Source: Methylobacterium planeticum
GTDB taxonomy: Bacteria; Pseudomonadota; Alphaproteobacteria; Rhizobiales; Beijerinckiaceae
Direction of reading: 5' to 3'
Length of the DNA stretch: 64,000 nt
Assembly: GCF_008806345.1 (NCBI RefSeq)
Contig: NZ_VZZJ01000021.1
Span: forward strand, 1 to 64,000
The notes beneath the pieces were generated by a model. That model ran no database searches, had not been told where the DNA came from, and saw only the letters and a program-made list of their open reading frames with translations. Of this stretch, positions 62,633-64,000 are shown piece after piece. Numbering within the stretch: position 1 is the first letter of the stretch; each line of letters starts with the position of its first letter. Position numbers and translations under genes: made by a program.

Positions 62633-63610
62633 TCACTCGGCAGCGGCCTGCTGCGGGCTCTCGCCGATCTCGAGATTGGCCAGGAACTTCTCGGCCTCGA
62701 GGGCGGCCATGCAGCCCATCCCGGCCGCCGTGATCGCCTGCCGGTAGACGTCGTCGGTGACGTCGCCCGCCGCGAAGACGCCCGCGATCTCGGTCTCGGT
62801 CGTGCCCGGCCGCACCGTGAGGTAGCCGCCGTGGCGCATCGGCAGCTGGCCCTCGAAGATCTCGGTGGCGGGCTTGTGACCGATGGCGACGAAGATACCG
62901 TCGGCCTTCAGCTCCGAGATCTCGCCCGTGCGGGTGTCCTTGAGGCGCAAATGCGTGACGCCCGGCGCCGGCTGGGTCTCGCCGCAGATCTCCTCGATGG
63001 CCTGGTGCCAGCGCACCTCGACGTTCGGGTGCTTGAACAGGCGCTCCTGCAGGATGCGCTCCGCCCGGAACTCGCCGCGGCGATGGATGACCGTGACCTT
63101 CCTGGCGAGATTGGCGAGGTAGAGCGCCTCCTCGACCGCGGTGTTGCCGCCGCCGACGACCGCGACCTCCTTGCCCCGGAAGAAGAAGCCGTCGCAGGTG
63201 GCGCAGGCCGAGACGCCGCCGCCCTGGAACTTCGCCTCCGAGGGGATGCCGAGCCACTTGGCCTGGGCGCCGGTCGCGATGATCAGCGAATCGCAGGAAT
63301 AGGTCTCGCCCGAATCCGCCTCGAGGCGGAACGGCCGGGTCTTCAGGTCGACCTTGGTGATGTATTCCGAGACGATCCGGGTGCCGACATGCTCGGCCTG
63401 GAGCCGCATCTGCTCCATCAGCCACGGGCCCTGGATCGCCTCGGCGAAGCCCGGGTAATTCTCGACATCGGTGGTGATCATCAGCTGCCCGCCCGGCTGG
63501 AAGCCGGAGATCAGCAGGGGCTCGACCATGGCGCGGGCTGCGTAGATCGCGGCCGTGTAGCCGGCCGGCCCGGAACCGATGATTACGAGCTTGGCGTGGG
63601 TATGGGCCAT
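62633..63610 (-). CDS. trxB: Thioredoxin-disulfide reductase
   Basis: TrxB is the FAD enzyme that reduces thioredoxin with NADPH. It has KLVIIGSGPAGYTAAIYAARA (FAD site), the redox-active pair CATCDG (about 137-142), VAVVGGGNTAVEEALYLANLARKVTVIHRR (NADPH site) and VFAAGDVTDDVYRQAITAAGMGCMAALEAEKFL at the C terminus. 325 residues, standard. ATG 63610; the partial ELM1 gene ends 23 bp upstream, so the two may be co-transcribed. Confidence 0.97.
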   Translation of the reverse strand: MAHTHAKLVIIGSGPAGYTAAIYAARAMVEPLLISGFQPGGQLMITTDVENYPGFAEAIQGPWLMEQMRLQAEHVGTRIVSEYITKVDLKTRPFRLEADSGETYSCDSLIIATGAQAKWLGIPSEAKFQGGGVSACATCDGFFFRGKEVAVVGGGNTAVEEALYLANLARKVTVIHRRGEFRAERILQERLFKHPNVEVRWHQAIEEICGETQPAPGVTHLRLKDTRTGEISELKADGIFVAIGHKPATEIFEGQLPMRHGGYLTVRPGTTETEIAGVFAAGDVTDDVYRQAITAAGMGCMAALEAEKFLANLEIGESPQQAAAE

Positions 63611-63633
63611 ATCGTCCTCAACTCCTCGGGGCG

Positions 63634-64000
63634 TCAGCGCGCCGTGCGATGCGCCGCGTAGGCCTCTGCCAGCGCCCGCGCGATCACGGGCGTCGCGTCG
63701 ATCGGCTTGTACTCCAGGGGCTCCAAACGACCGATGAAGGGCTTGAGCGCACCGGCCATCGCGAGACCCGCGAACATGCGGCGATGACGGATATAGGTAC
63801 GCGGAAGGTCGAACAGCAGAACCGGGGCGCCGGTGCTGACCGCCTCGCTGACCATGTTGGCGGAATCGGAGGTCACCACCACGGTCTCGGCGAGCGCCAG
63901 CATGGCGACGTAGGGGTTCTGGCCGGTGCCGTCCCAGAAGAAGCCGCCGGTGCCGGCGACGAGCTTGCGCAGGGCCTCGCTGAGGGGCCCGGGGGTGCGC
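63634..64000 (-). CDS. ELM1 (mitochondrial fission) family protein, C-terminal part
   Basis: The open frame runs off the right edge of the window; only the last 121 or so residues are seen. Translation from the edge gives PLSEALRKLVAGTGGFFWDGTGQNPYVAMLALAETVVVTSDSANMVSEAVSTGAPVLLFDLP, which is typical for the ELM1/DUF1022 family, glycosyltransferase-like proteins found in alphaproteobacteria and plants (in plants linked to mitochondrial fission; the bacterial role is unclear). The C-terminal KPFIGRLEPLEYKPIDATPVIA is also family-like. An internal ATG at 63903 is not the true start. It is followed by trxB. Confidence 0.8.
   Translation of the reverse strand, partial: RTPGPLSEALRKLVAGTGGFFWDGTGQNPYVAMLALAETVVVTSDSANMVSEAVSTGAPVLLFDLPRTYIRHRRMFAGLAMAGALKPFIGRLEPLEYKPIDATPVIARALAEAYAAHRTAR

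Overview
The window is high-GC chromosomal DNA of an alphaproteobacterium of the order Hyphomicrobiales, most likely Methylobacteriaceae (Methylobacterium or Methylorubrum). The evidence is the block ubiG / lysC-ptsP-prfA-prmC-DUF4167, the lptF-lptG-lptD/pdxA-rsmA block, a molybdopterin protein of the Fdh4A type known from methylotrophs, a CitE/malyl-CoA-type lyase, and G/C-ending codons almost everywhere. The genus is an inference; no marker gene is complete enough to fix it.

Layout. 1-340: the distal end of an rRNA operon (3' end of 5S rRNA, initiator tRNA, hairpin). 370-3736: a YqaE/Pmp3-type small membrane protein, a DUF2336 protein, an unrecognised protein and a DUF4167 protein. 4139-10917: translation termination (prmC, prfA), nitrogen-PTS enzyme I (ptsP), aspartokinase (lysC) and divergent ubiG. 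10966-16667: PEBP protein, quinone oxidoreductase carrying an odd in-frame insertion, PfkB kinase, methyltransferase, Uma2-type protein, secreted hypothetical and msrQ. 17037-21178: ligA, a DEDDh exonuclease with a C-terminal zinc knuckle, then about 640 bp of tandem hairpin-rich repeats. 21186-27370: a beta-oxidation set on the minus strand (acyl-CoA dehydrogenase, thiolase, DUF2059 protein, hydratase/3-hydroxyacyl-CoA dehydrogenase).

27729-31211: a large PodJ-like coiled-coil/Sel1 protein. 31870-36207: a minus-strand operon of alpha/beta hydrolase, Lhr-type helicase and PdeM endonuclease (ligase-associated DNA-damage-response genes). 36582-46000: DUF6460 protein, MATE exporter, glycine-zipper lipoprotein-like protein, CitE-like lyase, Fdh4A-like oxidoreductase with a translationally coupled small winged-helix protein, pyrD with DUF952, and a LexA-like S24 regulator. 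45914-57589: an orphan PAS histidine kinase, a Tim44-domain protein, rsmA-pdxA, a tautomerase sitting where surA is often found, lptD-lptG-lptF and divergent pepA. 57711-64000: a membrane hypothetical, fadD, msrP (partner of the distant msrQ), a LysR regulator next to trxB, and a truncated ELM1-family gene.

How it fits together. Most of the window is housekeeping: translation, LPS export, fatty-acid degradation (fadD at 58.5 kb plus the 21-27 kb set) and envelope redox repair (msrP/msrQ split by about 44 kb). I saw no prophage, insertion sequence, CRISPR array or obvious defence island. The signals most worth a second look are the palindrome-bearing in-frame insertion in the quinone oxidoreductase gene, the hairpin repeat array after the exonuclease gene, the DEDDh-zinc-knuckle fusion next to ligA, the hydrolase-lhr-pdeM operon without its usual ligase, and the Fdh4A-plus-winged-helix pair.
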